From assembly GCA_003170135.1 (NCBI GenBank), contig PMZR01000009.1, positions 81,411 to 145,410 on the forward strand: a DNA stretch of 64,000 nt, in the 5' to 3' direction. This stretch comes from Acidobacteriota bacterium. GTDB lineage: Bacteria > Acidobacteriota > Vicinamibacteria > Vicinamibacterales > Fen-181. Both the position numbers and the translations under genes were made by a program. Position 1 is the first letter of the stretch; every line of letters starts with the position of its first letter. The notes under the pieces were generated by a model. It saw only the letters and a list, made by a program, of their open reading frames with translations. It searched no databases and had not been told where the DNA came from. This document shows, in pieces, positions 51,650 to 60,250 of this stretch.

Positions 51650-53374
51650 CTAATCATCGTCCATCGTGCTCGTGTCGCCAATCGCTTCGCCGCGTTCCTT
51701 CGCCTTGAGGACGCGGCGCAGGATCTTCCCGCTGCGGGTTTTCGGCACCCGGTCCACGAACTCGATCTCCTGCGGCATCGCCAGCGGCGACAGGCGCTTG
51801 CGCACGAAGTTCATGATGTCGAGCTCGAGATCCTCGCTCGGCGTGAAGCCCGGCCGCAACGCGACGAACGCCTTCACCACCTCCATGTTCATCGGATCCG
51901 GCTTGCCGATGGCCGCCGATTCCGCGACGGCGGGATGCTCGAGCAGGGCGCTCTCGATCTCGAACGGTCCGACCAGGTGCCCGGCGGTATTGATCACGTC
52001 GTCGTCACGGCCCGAGAACCAGAAGTAGCCTTCCTTGTCGAGGCTCGCGCGATCGCCGCAGATGTACCAGCCGTTGAGGAACTTCTTGTAATAGGTCGCG
52101 GAGTTGTTCCAGTAGGTGCGCATCATGCTCGGCCACGGCGGCCGAATCGCGATGAGCCCGATCTTGCCCGGCTCGGTGATCGGCACGCCGGTCTTCTCGT
52201 CGACGATCGCCGCTTCGAGCGCCGGGAACGGCCGCCCCATGCTGCCCGGCTTCACGGGCATGCCCGGCAGGTTCGTGACCATGATGGCGCCCGTCTCGGT
52301 CTGCCAGAACGTGTCGTGGAAGTCGAGGCCGAACGCCTCGCGTCCCCAGCGCACGGCTTCCGGGTTGAGCGGTTCGCCGACGCTGCACATGTGCCGCAGG
52401 CTCGACAGGTCGTGCCGCCGCACGGGGTCGAGCCCGTCCTTCATCAGCATGCGGATGGCGGTGGGCGCCGTATACCAGACCGTCACGCGGTGTTTTTCGA
52501 TGGTCTCGTACCACCGATCGCTGGTGAACCCGGCGTTCACCACCACCTGCGTGACGCCGACCGACCAGGGGCCGATGATCCCGTAGCTGGTGCCCGTCAC
52601 CCACCCCGGATCCGCGGTACACCAGTAGATATCATCCTCCTGCAGGTCGAGCACGGTCTTGCTCGTCAGGTACTGCGCCAGGACGCTCCCGTGCACGTGC
52701 ATCGCGCCCTTGGGCGCACCGGTGGTGCCGCTCGTGTAGTGCAGCAGGCTCGGGCTCTCCGGGCTGGTCCTCGCAATCGGGAACGTGTCGCGGCGGTGGT
52801 CCATCATCCGGAACGCCACTTCCCCTTCGCGCAGGGGCCGGCCTTCCTCCTCGTGGTCGATGACGATGACGACCTGCAGCGACGGCAGGCGGTCCCGGAT
52901 CTTGCGCACCTTGCCCAGGTGGTGCCGCTCGGTGATGATCGCCATCGCGCCGCTGTCGCTCGCGCGGGCGAACAGCGCCTCTTCGCCGAACGCCGAGAAC
53001 AGCGGCTCGGCGATCGCGCCCGTCTTGAGCACGCTCATCATGCCGATGTAGAGCTCCGGGTGGCGATCGAGGAAGAGGCACACGCGATCGAGCGGGCGCA
53101 CGCCCAAGCCGCGCAGGAAGTGCGCCCAGCCGTTGGTGAGCAGCATCACGTCGCGATAGGTGAACTGCCGGATCTCGCCGCCGTGCCCTTCGTGCACGAG
53201 CGCGAGCTTCTCGCCGCGACCGAGATCGACGTTCCGATCGACGCAGACGTAGCCGATGTTGAGAGGCTCTCCTTCAATGTGACCGAGTTCCTGACCTGCC
53301 TGCTTCCAGTTGATGATGGCCCGCAAGTGCTCGTAGTCGGCGGTATGAATGACCCGGGACCCGGTGATCGACAT
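51650..53374 (-). CDS. Acetyl-CoA-synthetase-like AMP-forming ligase
   Basis: 574 residues from ATG 53374 (GGAGGGGGAG just upstream). Adenylate-forming motifs are LLHYTSGTTGAPKGAMHVH (about residue 215), YICGDRASLDKEGYFWFSGR, DDVINTAGHLVGPFEIE and the catalytic lysine in PKTRSGKILRR. The N-terminus (NIGYVCVDRNVD) and the tryptophan-containing acyl pocket are typical of acetate-CoA ligases such as AcsA. In an operon with a carrier protein it may instead load an acyl group onto that carrier. The alternative is plain acetate activation supplying Kbl with acetyl-CoA. Confidence 0.85.
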   Translation of the reverse strand: MSITGSRVIHTADYEHLRAIINWKQAGQELGHIEGEPLNIGYVCVDRNVDLGRGEKLALVHEGHGGEIRQFTYRDVMLLTNGWAHFLRGLGVRPLDRVCLFLDRHPELYIGMMSVLKTGAIAEPLFSAFGEEALFARASDSGAMAIITERHHLGKVRKIRDRLPSLQVVIVIDHEEEGRPLREGEVAFRMMDHRRDTFPIARTSPESPSLLHYTSGTTGAPKGAMHVHGSVLAQYLTSKTVLDLQEDDIYWCTADPGWVTGTSYGIIGPWSVGVTQVVVNAGFTSDRWYETIEKHRVTVWYTAPTAIRMLMKDGLDPVRRHDLSSLRHMCSVGEPLNPEAVRWGREAFGLDFHDTFWQTETGAIMVTNLPGMPVKPGSMGRPFPALEAAIVDEKTGVPITEPGKIGLIAIRPPWPSMMRTYWNNSATYYKKFLNGWYICGDRASLDKEGYFWFSGRDDDVINTAGHLVGPFEIESALLEHPAVAESAAIGKPDPMNMEVVKAFVALRPGFTPSEDLELDIMNFVRKRLSPLAMPQEIEFVDRVPKTRSGKILRRVLKAKERGEAIGDTSTMDDD

Positions 53375-53527
53375 CTCCCCCTCCGACAAGCTCGCGTGTT
53401 GATGGAAACGGGTTGCGCCCTGCAACAGGTGTCGGAAGCTCCGACGCGCACCTCCTTGGCGGAAAACCGCTGAAAACGCCCGGTAAAGTGTGGCGAGTCT
53501 AGCACAGCTCGGCTGGGCGGAACATGT

Positions 53528-53667
53528 GTCTGGAGTCCGGTGTCCAAAGTTCAGAGTCCGAGGCCGACGCCGGCGTCTGCTGGAGCCCATTCGTGTGCCT
53601 GGAGACGGGAATCCTGGGGCGCTGGAGCCTTCTCGAACCTCAGACCCCGGACCTGGGACGTCGGACG
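53528..53667. repeat. Heptamer blocks bracketing a divergent spacer
   Basis: Forward units GTCTGGA, GTCCGGT, GTCCAAA, GTTCAGA, GTCCGAG (53528-53562). About 75 bases later come reverse units CTCAGAC, CCCGGAC, CTGGGAC, GTCGGAC (about 53640-53667). The block lies between the ligase gene start and the second synthase, in a divergent promoter region. Confidence 0.7.
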
Positions 53668-53718
53668 ACACGTATAATAGGCCGCCCCCCAAACCAAGCC
53701 CCGGGAACCCTTCGTCGA

Positions 53719-54900
53719 ATGCGCACAGACCCACTCCGCTACCTCCAACTGGCTCTCGACGAACTCGAGGGCCAGGATTCGCGTCGGCCGATGCACGTGC
53801 TGTGCGGCGAGCAATCGGCGCATGCGTGCGTGGACGACCGCCAGGTCGTGAACCTCGCGTCGAACAACTACCTCGGCCTGACCACCCATCCCCGGCTGAA
53901 GGCGGCGGCCATCGAGGCCACCGCGCGGTTCGGCGTCGGCGCCGGGGCCGTCAGGCCGATCGCCGGCACGATGACGCTGCACGTCGAGCTCGAACGCAAG
54001 CTCGCCGCCTTCAAACAGACCGAGGCGGCGCTCCTCTTTCAGAGTGGTTTCACGGCCAACGCGGGCACGGTCGCCGCGATTCTCGGCCGCGACGACGTCA
54101 TCGTCTCCGACGAGCTGAACCACGCCAGCATCGTGGACGGCGCGCGCCTGAGCCGGGCGACCATCAAGGTGTTCCCGCACAAGAACGTCGATACCGCCCG
54201 CAAGATCCTGAAGGACCTGCCGGCGACGCAGCGCAAGCTCGTCATCACCGATGGCGTCTTCAGCATGGACGGCGACCTGGCGCCCCTGCCGGCGCTCTGC
54301 GACATCGCGCAGGAGTCGGGCGCCATCATGATGGTGGACGACGCGCACGCGAGCGGCGTCTTCGGGCGCAACGGCCGTGGCACCGTCGACCACTTCGGCC
54401 TCCACGGGCGCGTCGACGTGCAGGTCGGCACGCTGTCGAAGGCGCTCGGCGCCGTTGGCGGCTACGTGGCCGGCAGCCAGCTGCTCATCGACGTCCTGCG
54501 CCATCGGGCGCGGCCGTTCGTGTTTTCGACCGCGCATCCGCCCGCTATCGCCGCCACGTGCCTGGCCGCGCTCGACGTCCTGGTCGACGAACCGGAGATC
54601 ATCGGGCGCCTCTGGGACAACACCGCGTTCTTCAAGGCCGGCCTCGGCCGTCTCGGCTTCAACATCGGCACCAGCGAGAGCCCGATCCTGCCGGTCATCG
54701 TCGGCAGCACCAGCCTCGCGATGCAGTTCTCCGACCGGCTGCTCGACCACGGCGTCTTCGCGGTGGCGATCGGGTTCCCGATCGTGCCGCGCGGCCTGGC
54801 CCGGGTACGCACTATTGTCACGGCGACCCATTCGAGGGAGGATCTGCAGCTGGCGCTGGACGTGTTCAGGACGGTCGGCGAGGAGCTCGGCATCGTGTGA
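53719..54900 (+). CDS. Second alpha-oxoamine synthase (BioF/KBL2/SPT-like)
   Basis: This 393-residue PLP enzyme has NNYLGLTTHP, AGTMTLHVELERKLA, DDAHASGVFG and the Schiff-base lysine in GTLSKALGAVGGYVAG (K241). The TLSKALGAVGGY motif is shared by BioF-like and serine-palmitoyltransferase-like proteins of Bacillus and other groups rather than canonical Kbl. It is divergent from the ligase-carrier-synthase operon and about 340 bases from the ligase start. It could be a second condensing enzyme of the same pathway with another acyl chain or amino acid. Confidence 0.85.
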   Translation: MRTDPLRYLQLALDELEGQDSRRPMHVLCGEQSAHACVDDRQVVNLASNNYLGLTTHPRLKAAAIEATARFGVGAGAVRPIAGTMTLHVELERKLAAFKQTEAALLFQSGFTANAGTVAAILGRDDVIVSDELNHASIVDGARLSRATIKVFPHKNVDTARKILKDLPATQRKLVITDGVFSMDGDLAPLPALCDIAQESGAIMMVDDAHASGVFGRNGRGTVDHFGLHGRVDVQVGTLSKALGAVGGYVAGSQLLIDVLRHRARPFVFSTAHPPAIAATCLAALDVLVDEPEIIGRLWDNTAFFKAGLGRLGFNIGTSESPILPVIVGSTSLAMQFSDRLLDHGVFAVAIGFPIVPRGLARVRTIVTATHSREDLQLALDVFRTVGEELGIV

Positions 54901-55005
54901 AGCGACCCACGTGCCTTGCGGCACTGTGCATGCGAAGTATCACGGGCGGGACTGTCGCGAGGCGGCCGCGTCGGTCAGTAACGAAGTTCGTGACCCGGGT
55001 GCGCC

Positions 55006-55419
55006 ATGCGACTTCGACAAGGAGCGCCGTTCGACCGGCTGCGGCAGGCGGTGCAGCGGCACCCGTTCCTCGCCACCTATACCCGTGACCTGACGCCGGA
55101 GGATTTGCAGCGACTGTTCACGCGCGACACGGTCGAGGCCTACAAGTTCTTCACGCGCGGCATCGAACCCGCCACCATCGCGAACCTCCCCTGGCACAAG
55201 CGCGCCGCCGCCCGCGCGGAAGCCGAGAACAGCCAGGGGCAGCCGTTTGAAGACGCCGGCCTCGAGGCCATCGTGCGCGCCAGCGCCACGGACTCGCCCG
55301 AGGCGCTGGCCGACGCGACGTTCCAAAGCGTCGAGCAGCACACCCGGGACAGCCGTATCACCGACGATCTCACCATCCTGATTCTTCGGCGCGCGGTGAT
55401 GCCGGAGGCGCGTTTGTGA
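55006..55419 (+). pseudogene. SpoIIE/PP2C-type phosphatase remnant lacking its centre
   Basis: An in-frame 137-residue sequence that starts like a large membrane-linked phosphatase (RHPFLATYTRDLTPEDLQRLF, EAYKFFTRGIE, LPWHKRAAARA) and ends like the SpoIIE/PP2C tail (ASATDSPEALADATF, DDLTILILRR). Between them, where several hundred residues and the catalytic aspartates should be, only a few residues remain. It reads as an internal in-frame deletion. The next gene starts at GTG inside its TGA, so it is still translated in step with that gene. The phosphatase assignment is by recognised ends only. Confidence 0.55.
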
Positions 55420-58163
55420 AACGGCCACAGCCTCACCTGCTGGTCGTCGCCGTCTGCGGGTGGCTGCTCGTGTCGTCGTCCGCCCCGCACGGCGCGCAAA
55501 CTCCGGCCGGCCCCGATGGGATCACGCGCCTCCTGCAGAAACTCGAAGAGGTGGTACGGGCGGGCGATCCCGCCCGCTATCACGGCCTGCTGGCTGCCGG
55601 GGCTGCCGGCATCGAGACGGCCGGGGCCGCCGCGCTTGCGCAATCGATCATCGGCCCCGGCGCCACCCGGGTCGTCGTGCGCGAGCGCGACCGCGTGCCG
55701 TTGATCGGCGTGCAGCCGGGCGCAGGATTTCGCCTCGCCGTGGACGTCTTCACCGAGTTCACCCGCCGCGCCCGGCTCGCCACCTGGAGAATCGACGTGG
55801 TCCGTCGGGCGCCGGCCTCCTCGGACGGCAGCGATGAATGGGGCATCAAGGCCCAGGAGACCGTCTCGTCGTTCGGCGGTCTGTACAACCTGGCGCTCGG
55901 CACGCGGGAATATGCCGCGAAGAACCTCGTGCTGACCGCCGAGGACCTGGAGTTGCGGCTGCCGGCCGGCGCGGTCTTCACCGCCGAAGTCGACGACGGT
56001 CCCACCGTGCTCGTGCTGCTCGGACGCGGGCAGATGGTGTTCCGGCCGACGCCCGCCACCGAGCGCGAACAGATGAAAATCTTCGCGCGATCCGAGGCCA
56101 TCGACACGCCATTCGCCGGGGCGTTCGTGCGCCTCTCGCCCTCGGCTCTCCAGGGGCACCTGGCGGGCGGCACGATGGTCGAGTGCCCGCTCGACGCGAA
56201 CCACGCCAAAGAGGCCGCCGCGCTGTTCCGCGAGGACCAGGCCAAGTCGTTCGGCGTGAACCTCGCCGACCTGACGCCCGAAAACTGGTCGATGGTGCCG
56301 GGCCCCGCCGATTTTCTTGCGGAGGTGCACACCAGCCGGTTCGGCGTGCTGACCTATGCGCGGTCGATGCACGAGGCCGAGGACGTCACGCTGTTCGACC
56401 GCGCGCGGCGACGCAACATCTCCGTGTACGCCTCCCGGGAGAAACTGGCGCAGCGCGGGTTCTTCTACGACGACGATGACGGCCAGGACGCCGAGATCAT
56501 CCATTACGACATCGAGACATCCCTGGATCCAGTGCGGCAGACGATCGACGGCGTCGGGCGGCTGACGGCGCAGATCCGCGGGAAGTCGGTGAGCACCCTG
56601 ACCTTCAAGCTGGCCGAATCGCTCGATATCCTGTCGCTCGTCTCGCGCGAGTTCGGCCCGCTGCCCGCCATCCGCGTGCGCAACCAGAGCGGCTTCATCG
56701 TCAACCTGCCGACGGCGGTGCCCAAGGGGTCGGTCCTCGGCTTCACCATTGCCTATCGCGGCCGGCTCGCGCCGCAGATGATCGACCGGGAAGCGATCGC
56801 GGTGGCCGGGGCGCCCGGGCAGGAGCAGGACATCCTGGACCCCGCGCCCTTGACGCTCGAGCCCAGCTACCTCTACAGCAACAGGAGCTACTGGTATCCG
56901 CAGGGCGAGACGACGTCGTTCGCGACGGCCACGTTACGGGTCAAGGTGCCGCCCACCTTCGCCTGCGTGGCGAGCGGCGATCCGACGCCGGCCACCGCGG
57001 AGGCGATGTCCAGGGCCGCTGGACCGGGCACCGAACTCGTCTTCCGCGCCCTGCAGCCCTTGCGATACCTGTCGGTGCTCATCACGCGACTACTGCCGGT
57101 CTCCTCGCAGACGGTTGTCGCGTCGATCGACCTCGGGACCGCAAGCCGCGAGGCGGTCGGCCGCAGCGGCGTCTTCTATCGCGACATCGCGCTGACCACG
57201 TTCGCCTCGCCTCGCATGCGCGGGAGGGCCCTGCCGGTCGCCGACCGGGCGGCCGACATTCTTCGCTTCTATGCGTCGCTCGTCGGCGACTGTCCCTACC
57301 CGACGCTGACGCTCGCCGTCGTGGAACGCGAACTGCCGGGCGGGCACAGCCCGGCCTACCTGGCGGTCCTCAGTCAGCCCGCGCCTTCGACGCCGTACAC
57401 GTGGCAGTCGGACCCGACCACGTTCGCCGAGTTTCCGGAGTTCTTCCTGGCGCACGAGATCGCGCACCAGTGGTGGGGACAGGCGGTGGGGTGGAAGAAC
57501 TACCACGAGCAGTGGCTCAGCGAGGGCCTGTCGCAGTACTTCGCGGCCCTCTACGCGGAGCAGCTGCGCGGCAAGGCCGTGTTCGGCGGCATCGTCGGGC
57601 GGCTGCAGGATTGGGCCATGAAGAAGTCCGGCGAGGGCCCGGTGTACCTCGGGTACCGGATCGGGCACGTGAAGAGCGACCCGCAGCTGTTCCGCGCCAT
57701 CGTCTACAACAAGAGCGCGGCCGTCCTGCACATGCTGCGGCGGCTGCTCGGCGATGACGCCTTCTTCCGGGGCCTGCGCCGCTTCTACCAGGAGTGGCGT
57801 TTTCGAAAAGCCGGCAGCGACGATCTGCGGCTGGCGTTCGAGGCGGAAAGCCATCGTCCGCTGGCGCGGTTCTTCGAGCGGTGGATCTACGACTCGCGCC
57901 TGCCGAGCCTCGCCTTCTCGTCAAGGACCGAGCACGACGTGGCGGGCGGCCGCGACACGATCGTCGTGCGGTTCGAACAGGCCGGCGACCTGTTCGACGT
58001 GCCGGTGACGGTGACGCTCGATTACGTGGATCGGCCGGCCGTCGACGTGGTCGTGGCCGTGACCGACGCGGTGACCGAGATGCGCATCCCGCTCGACGGG
58101 AGGCTGCGAAGCGTCGACGTGAACCGGGATCGGGCGGCCCTGGCGAGGATCGAAAAGAAGTAG
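55416..58163 (+). CDS. M1 family metallopeptidase, exported, with N-terminal extension
   Basis: This 915-residue protein has a signal peptide (residues 1-27). About 350 residues of beta-rich sequence precede the peptidase. The M1 zinc site is HEIAHQWWG (HExxH, about residue 685), with the third ligand in LSEGLSQYFA. The GAMEN exopeptidase loop is not found; PGGHSPAY sits at that position, so endopeptidase or altered specificity is possible. Coupled by GTGA overlap to the remnant upstream. Confidence 0.88.
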   Translation: MKRPQPHLLVVAVCGWLLVSSSAPHGAQTPAGPDGITRLLQKLEEVVRAGDPARYHGLLAAGAAGIETAGAAALAQSIIGPGATRVVVRERDRVPLIGVQPGAGFRLAVDVFTEFTRRARLATWRIDVVRRAPASSDGSDEWGIKAQETVSSFGGLYNLALGTREYAAKNLVLTAEDLELRLPAGAVFTAEVDDGPTVLVLLGRGQMVFRPTPATEREQMKIFARSEAIDTPFAGAFVRLSPSALQGHLAGGTMVECPLDANHAKEAAALFREDQAKSFGVNLADLTPENWSMVPGPADFLAEVHTSRFGVLTYARSMHEAEDVTLFDRARRRNISVYASREKLAQRGFFYDDDDGQDAEIIHYDIETSLDPVRQTIDGVGRLTAQIRGKSVSTLTFKLAESLDILSLVSREFGPLPAIRVRNQSGFIVNLPTAVPKGSVLGFTIAYRGRLAPQMIDREAIAVAGAPGQEQDILDPAPLTLEPSYLYSNRSYWYPQGETTSFATATLRVKVPPTFACVASGDPTPATAEAMSRAAGPGTELVFRALQPLRYLSVLITRLLPVSSQTVVASIDLGTASREAVGRSGVFYRDIALTTFASPRMRGRALPVADRAADILRFYASLVGDCPYPTLTLAVVERELPGGHSPAYLAVLSQPAPSTPYTWQSDPTTFAEFPEFFLAHEIAHQWWGQAVGWKNYHEQWLSEGLSQYFAALYAEQLRGKAVFGGIVGRLQDWAMKKSGEGPVYLGYRIGHVKSDPQLFRAIVYNKSAAVLHMLRRLLGDDAFFRGLRRFYQEWRFRKAGSDDLRLAFEAESHRPLARFFERWIYDSRLPSLAFSSRTEHDVAGGRDTIVVRFEQAGDLFDVPVTVTLDYVDRPAVDVVVAVTDAVTEMRIPLDGRLRSVDVNRDRAALARIEKK

Positions 58164-58164
58164 T

Positions 58165-58262
58165 GCGGGGTGCGGGGTGCGCCGTGCGTGGTGCCGTGCG
58201 AAGGGCCGGGTGCGAGGTGCGGGTGCGAAGTGCCGGGCGCGAGGTGCGGGTGCGAGGTGTGG
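58165..58262 (+). repeat. Heptamer array (GCGGGGT/GCGAGGT class), fourteen units
   Basis: Begins one base after the M1 gene stop codon: GCGGGGT twice, GCGCCGT, GCGTGGT, GCCGTGC, GAAGGGC, CGGGTGC, GAGGTGC, GGGTGCG, AAGTGCC, GGGCGCG, AGGTGCG, GGTGCGA, GGTGTGG. The consensus phase slips twice but the 7-bp spacing of the GGTGC core persists. Confidence 0.75.
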
Positions 58263-58334
58263 GCGCGGTGGGCGGGTTAGTGCTGAGTGCCGGCCGCGCG
58301 GGCCACTTTTCGGCGTGATATCATCGTTTTTATC

Positions 58335-60149
58335 ATGGATACGGTGACGCTGACGATCGACGGCAGGGAGATTACCGTCGAGAAGGGCCGCACGGTGCTG
58401 CAGGCGGCCATCGACCACGGCATCCAGATCCCGTTCTACTGTTATCACCCCGCGCTTGGCGTGGACGGCTCCTGCCGCGTGTGCATCGTCAAGGTCGAGA
58501 AGATGCCCAAGCTGCAGACCTCGTGCTCGACGGTCTGCGCGGACGGCATGGTCGTCTCCACGCGGACGCCTGATGTCGTCGAGGCGCGCCAGTCGGTGTT
58601 CGAATTCCTGCTCCTCAATCACCCGCTCGACTGCCCGGTCTGTGACAAGGGCGGCGAGTGTCCGCTGCAGGATTACTCGTACACATTCGGCCGCGAGCAC
58701 AGCCGGACCGAGTTCACCCGCCGCGTGTTCGACGGCGAAGGCGTGCGCGCCGACGTCGACTTCGGGCCGACGCTGATGCTCAATCGCAATCGCTGCATCC
58801 TGTGCACGCGGTGCGTGCGCTTCATGCGCGACATCGACGCCGACGCGCAGATCGAGATCGCCGACCGCGGGTACGGGAGCGAGATCGCGACCTTCGAGGA
58901 GAAGGGCGTCCATTCGCTGCTGTCGGGCAACCTGATGGACGTCTGCCCGGTCGGCGCCATCACCACCCGGGATTACCGCTTCAAATCGCGTCCCTGGGAC
59001 AATCCGCTGGCGGTCGATACCATCTGCACGTTGTGTTCGAAAGGCTGCAATACGACCGCCTGGATCCGCGCGAAACCCGAGTGGGCGAAAGCGCCGTCGC
59101 TGGTGCGCTTCACGCCGCGGCTCAACCCGGACGTCAACGGCTACTGGATGTGCGATATCGGCCGCTTCGACTACCACTGGATCGAAGGCGATGATCGGCT
59201 GCAGCGGCCGCTCCATCGCGCCGCCGACGGCACGCTCGAGCCGATCAGCTGGGACGACGTTCTCGTGGCGTTACCCGCGTCGCTCGGTGTGGCCACCGCC
59301 GGCAACCTGGCCTCGGTGCGGTTCCTCGCGTCCGCACACATCGCGAACGAGGAACTGTTCCTGCTCGGATCACTCGTCGAACGGCTCGGCGGCAACCCGG
59401 ACGAGGCCGTCAGTCTCAGCTGGAAGACGAGCGAGAAGGTGCAGCCGGCCGGGACGAAGTTCCGCGTCTCGCCCGTCGATGCGCCAAACGTGCGGGGAGC
59501 GCGCGACTTCGGGCTGGTGCCATCCGACACCGATCCCGGGGCGGGCGTCGCCGACATCTCCGCGCTGCGCCGCGACGTCGAAGCGGGACACGTGCCCGCG
59601 CTGTACGTGTTCGACGCCGGACCGTCGGGGTCGATCGGCGATTTGTCGTGGGTGGTGGCCGCGCGCGCCGCGGGAACGCTGCCGCTGCTCATCGTCGAAG
59701 GCGTGCTGATGACCGAGGTCGCCAGGGCCGCCGATTTCGTGCTGCCCGGCGCGGCCTTTGTCGAGAAGGAAGCCAGTTACACCAATGAGCAGGGCCGGCT
59801 GCAGGCGGCTGCACGCGTCAAGGCGCCGCCCAACGACGCGATGGAAGATTGGCGCATCCTGATGACCGTCGGCGCCAGCCTCGGCGTGCCGTTTTCCTAC
59901 ACCAGCGCCGCACAGGTGCGGGCCGATATCGCCGTCCGCATGCGCGATGTGCCGGGCTACGCCGCAATCGCCGACATCGTGTTCGGCAAACCGATCGCCG
60001 CGCGGTCCTGGCTCCAGGTCTCGAATCCGTCCGAGCGCTGGAAGTGGGATTTTCTCTTCCAGGACCTGCCGCCGGTGAAGTTCAAGGCATCGGCCGAACC
60101 TTCGTCGCGCCCGGGAACGACCGACCCGGCGCCCGACCAGGTGAAGTGA
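58335..60149 (+). CDS. nuoG: NADH-quinone oxidoreductase subunit G (stand-alone)
   Basis: 604 residues. The N-terminal plant-type ferredoxin [2Fe-2S] cysteines are in YCYHPALGVDGSCRVC and the CSTVC segment. The next cluster ligands (HPLDCPVCDKGGECPLQ) include the single histidine of the NuoG N5 cluster. A ferredoxin pair follows (CILCTRCVRFM, CPVGAIT), and a molybdopterin-oxidoreductase-like domain begins at TICTLCSKGC. NuoG is part of the peripheral arm of complex I. No other nuo gene is in the window. A truncated C-terminal domain (about 604 versus 700-900 residues) is a feature of some orphan forms. Confidence 0.88.
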   Translation: MDTVTLTIDGREITVEKGRTVLQAAIDHGIQIPFYCYHPALGVDGSCRVCIVKVEKMPKLQTSCSTVCADGMVVSTRTPDVVEARQSVFEFLLLNHPLDCPVCDKGGECPLQDYSYTFGREHSRTEFTRRVFDGEGVRADVDFGPTLMLNRNRCILCTRCVRFMRDIDADAQIEIADRGYGSEIATFEEKGVHSLLSGNLMDVCPVGAITTRDYRFKSRPWDNPLAVDTICTLCSKGCNTTAWIRAKPEWAKAPSLVRFTPRLNPDVNGYWMCDIGRFDYHWIEGDDRLQRPLHRAADGTLEPISWDDVLVALPASLGVATAGNLASVRFLASAHIANEELFLLGSLVERLGGNPDEAVSLSWKTSEKVQPAGTKFRVSPVDAPNVRGARDFGLVPSDTDPGAGVADISALRRDVEAGHVPALYVFDAGPSGSIGDLSWVVAARAAGTLPLLIVEGVLMTEVARAADFVLPGAAFVEKEASYTNEQGRLQAAARVKAPPNDAMEDWRILMTVGASLGVPFSYTSAAQVRADIAVRMRDVPGYAAIADIVFGKPIAARSWLQVSNPSERWKWDFLFQDLPPVKFKASAEPSSRPGTTDPAPDQVK

Positions 60150-60250
60150 ACGGGCGACGCCGCTCGGGCGTCGCCGCTCTCTCCGGCCTCACCTTTCCTC
60201 CTGCCGACCCGGGCCTCCCGCCTGCCGCCAATGCGCTATAGTAGGCGCCC

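Noticed and set aside
51278..53473. Plus-strand open frame of 731 codons
   Set aside because: Antisense to the carrier and ligase genes; no recognisable domain, while the minus strand has all AMP-ligase motifs.
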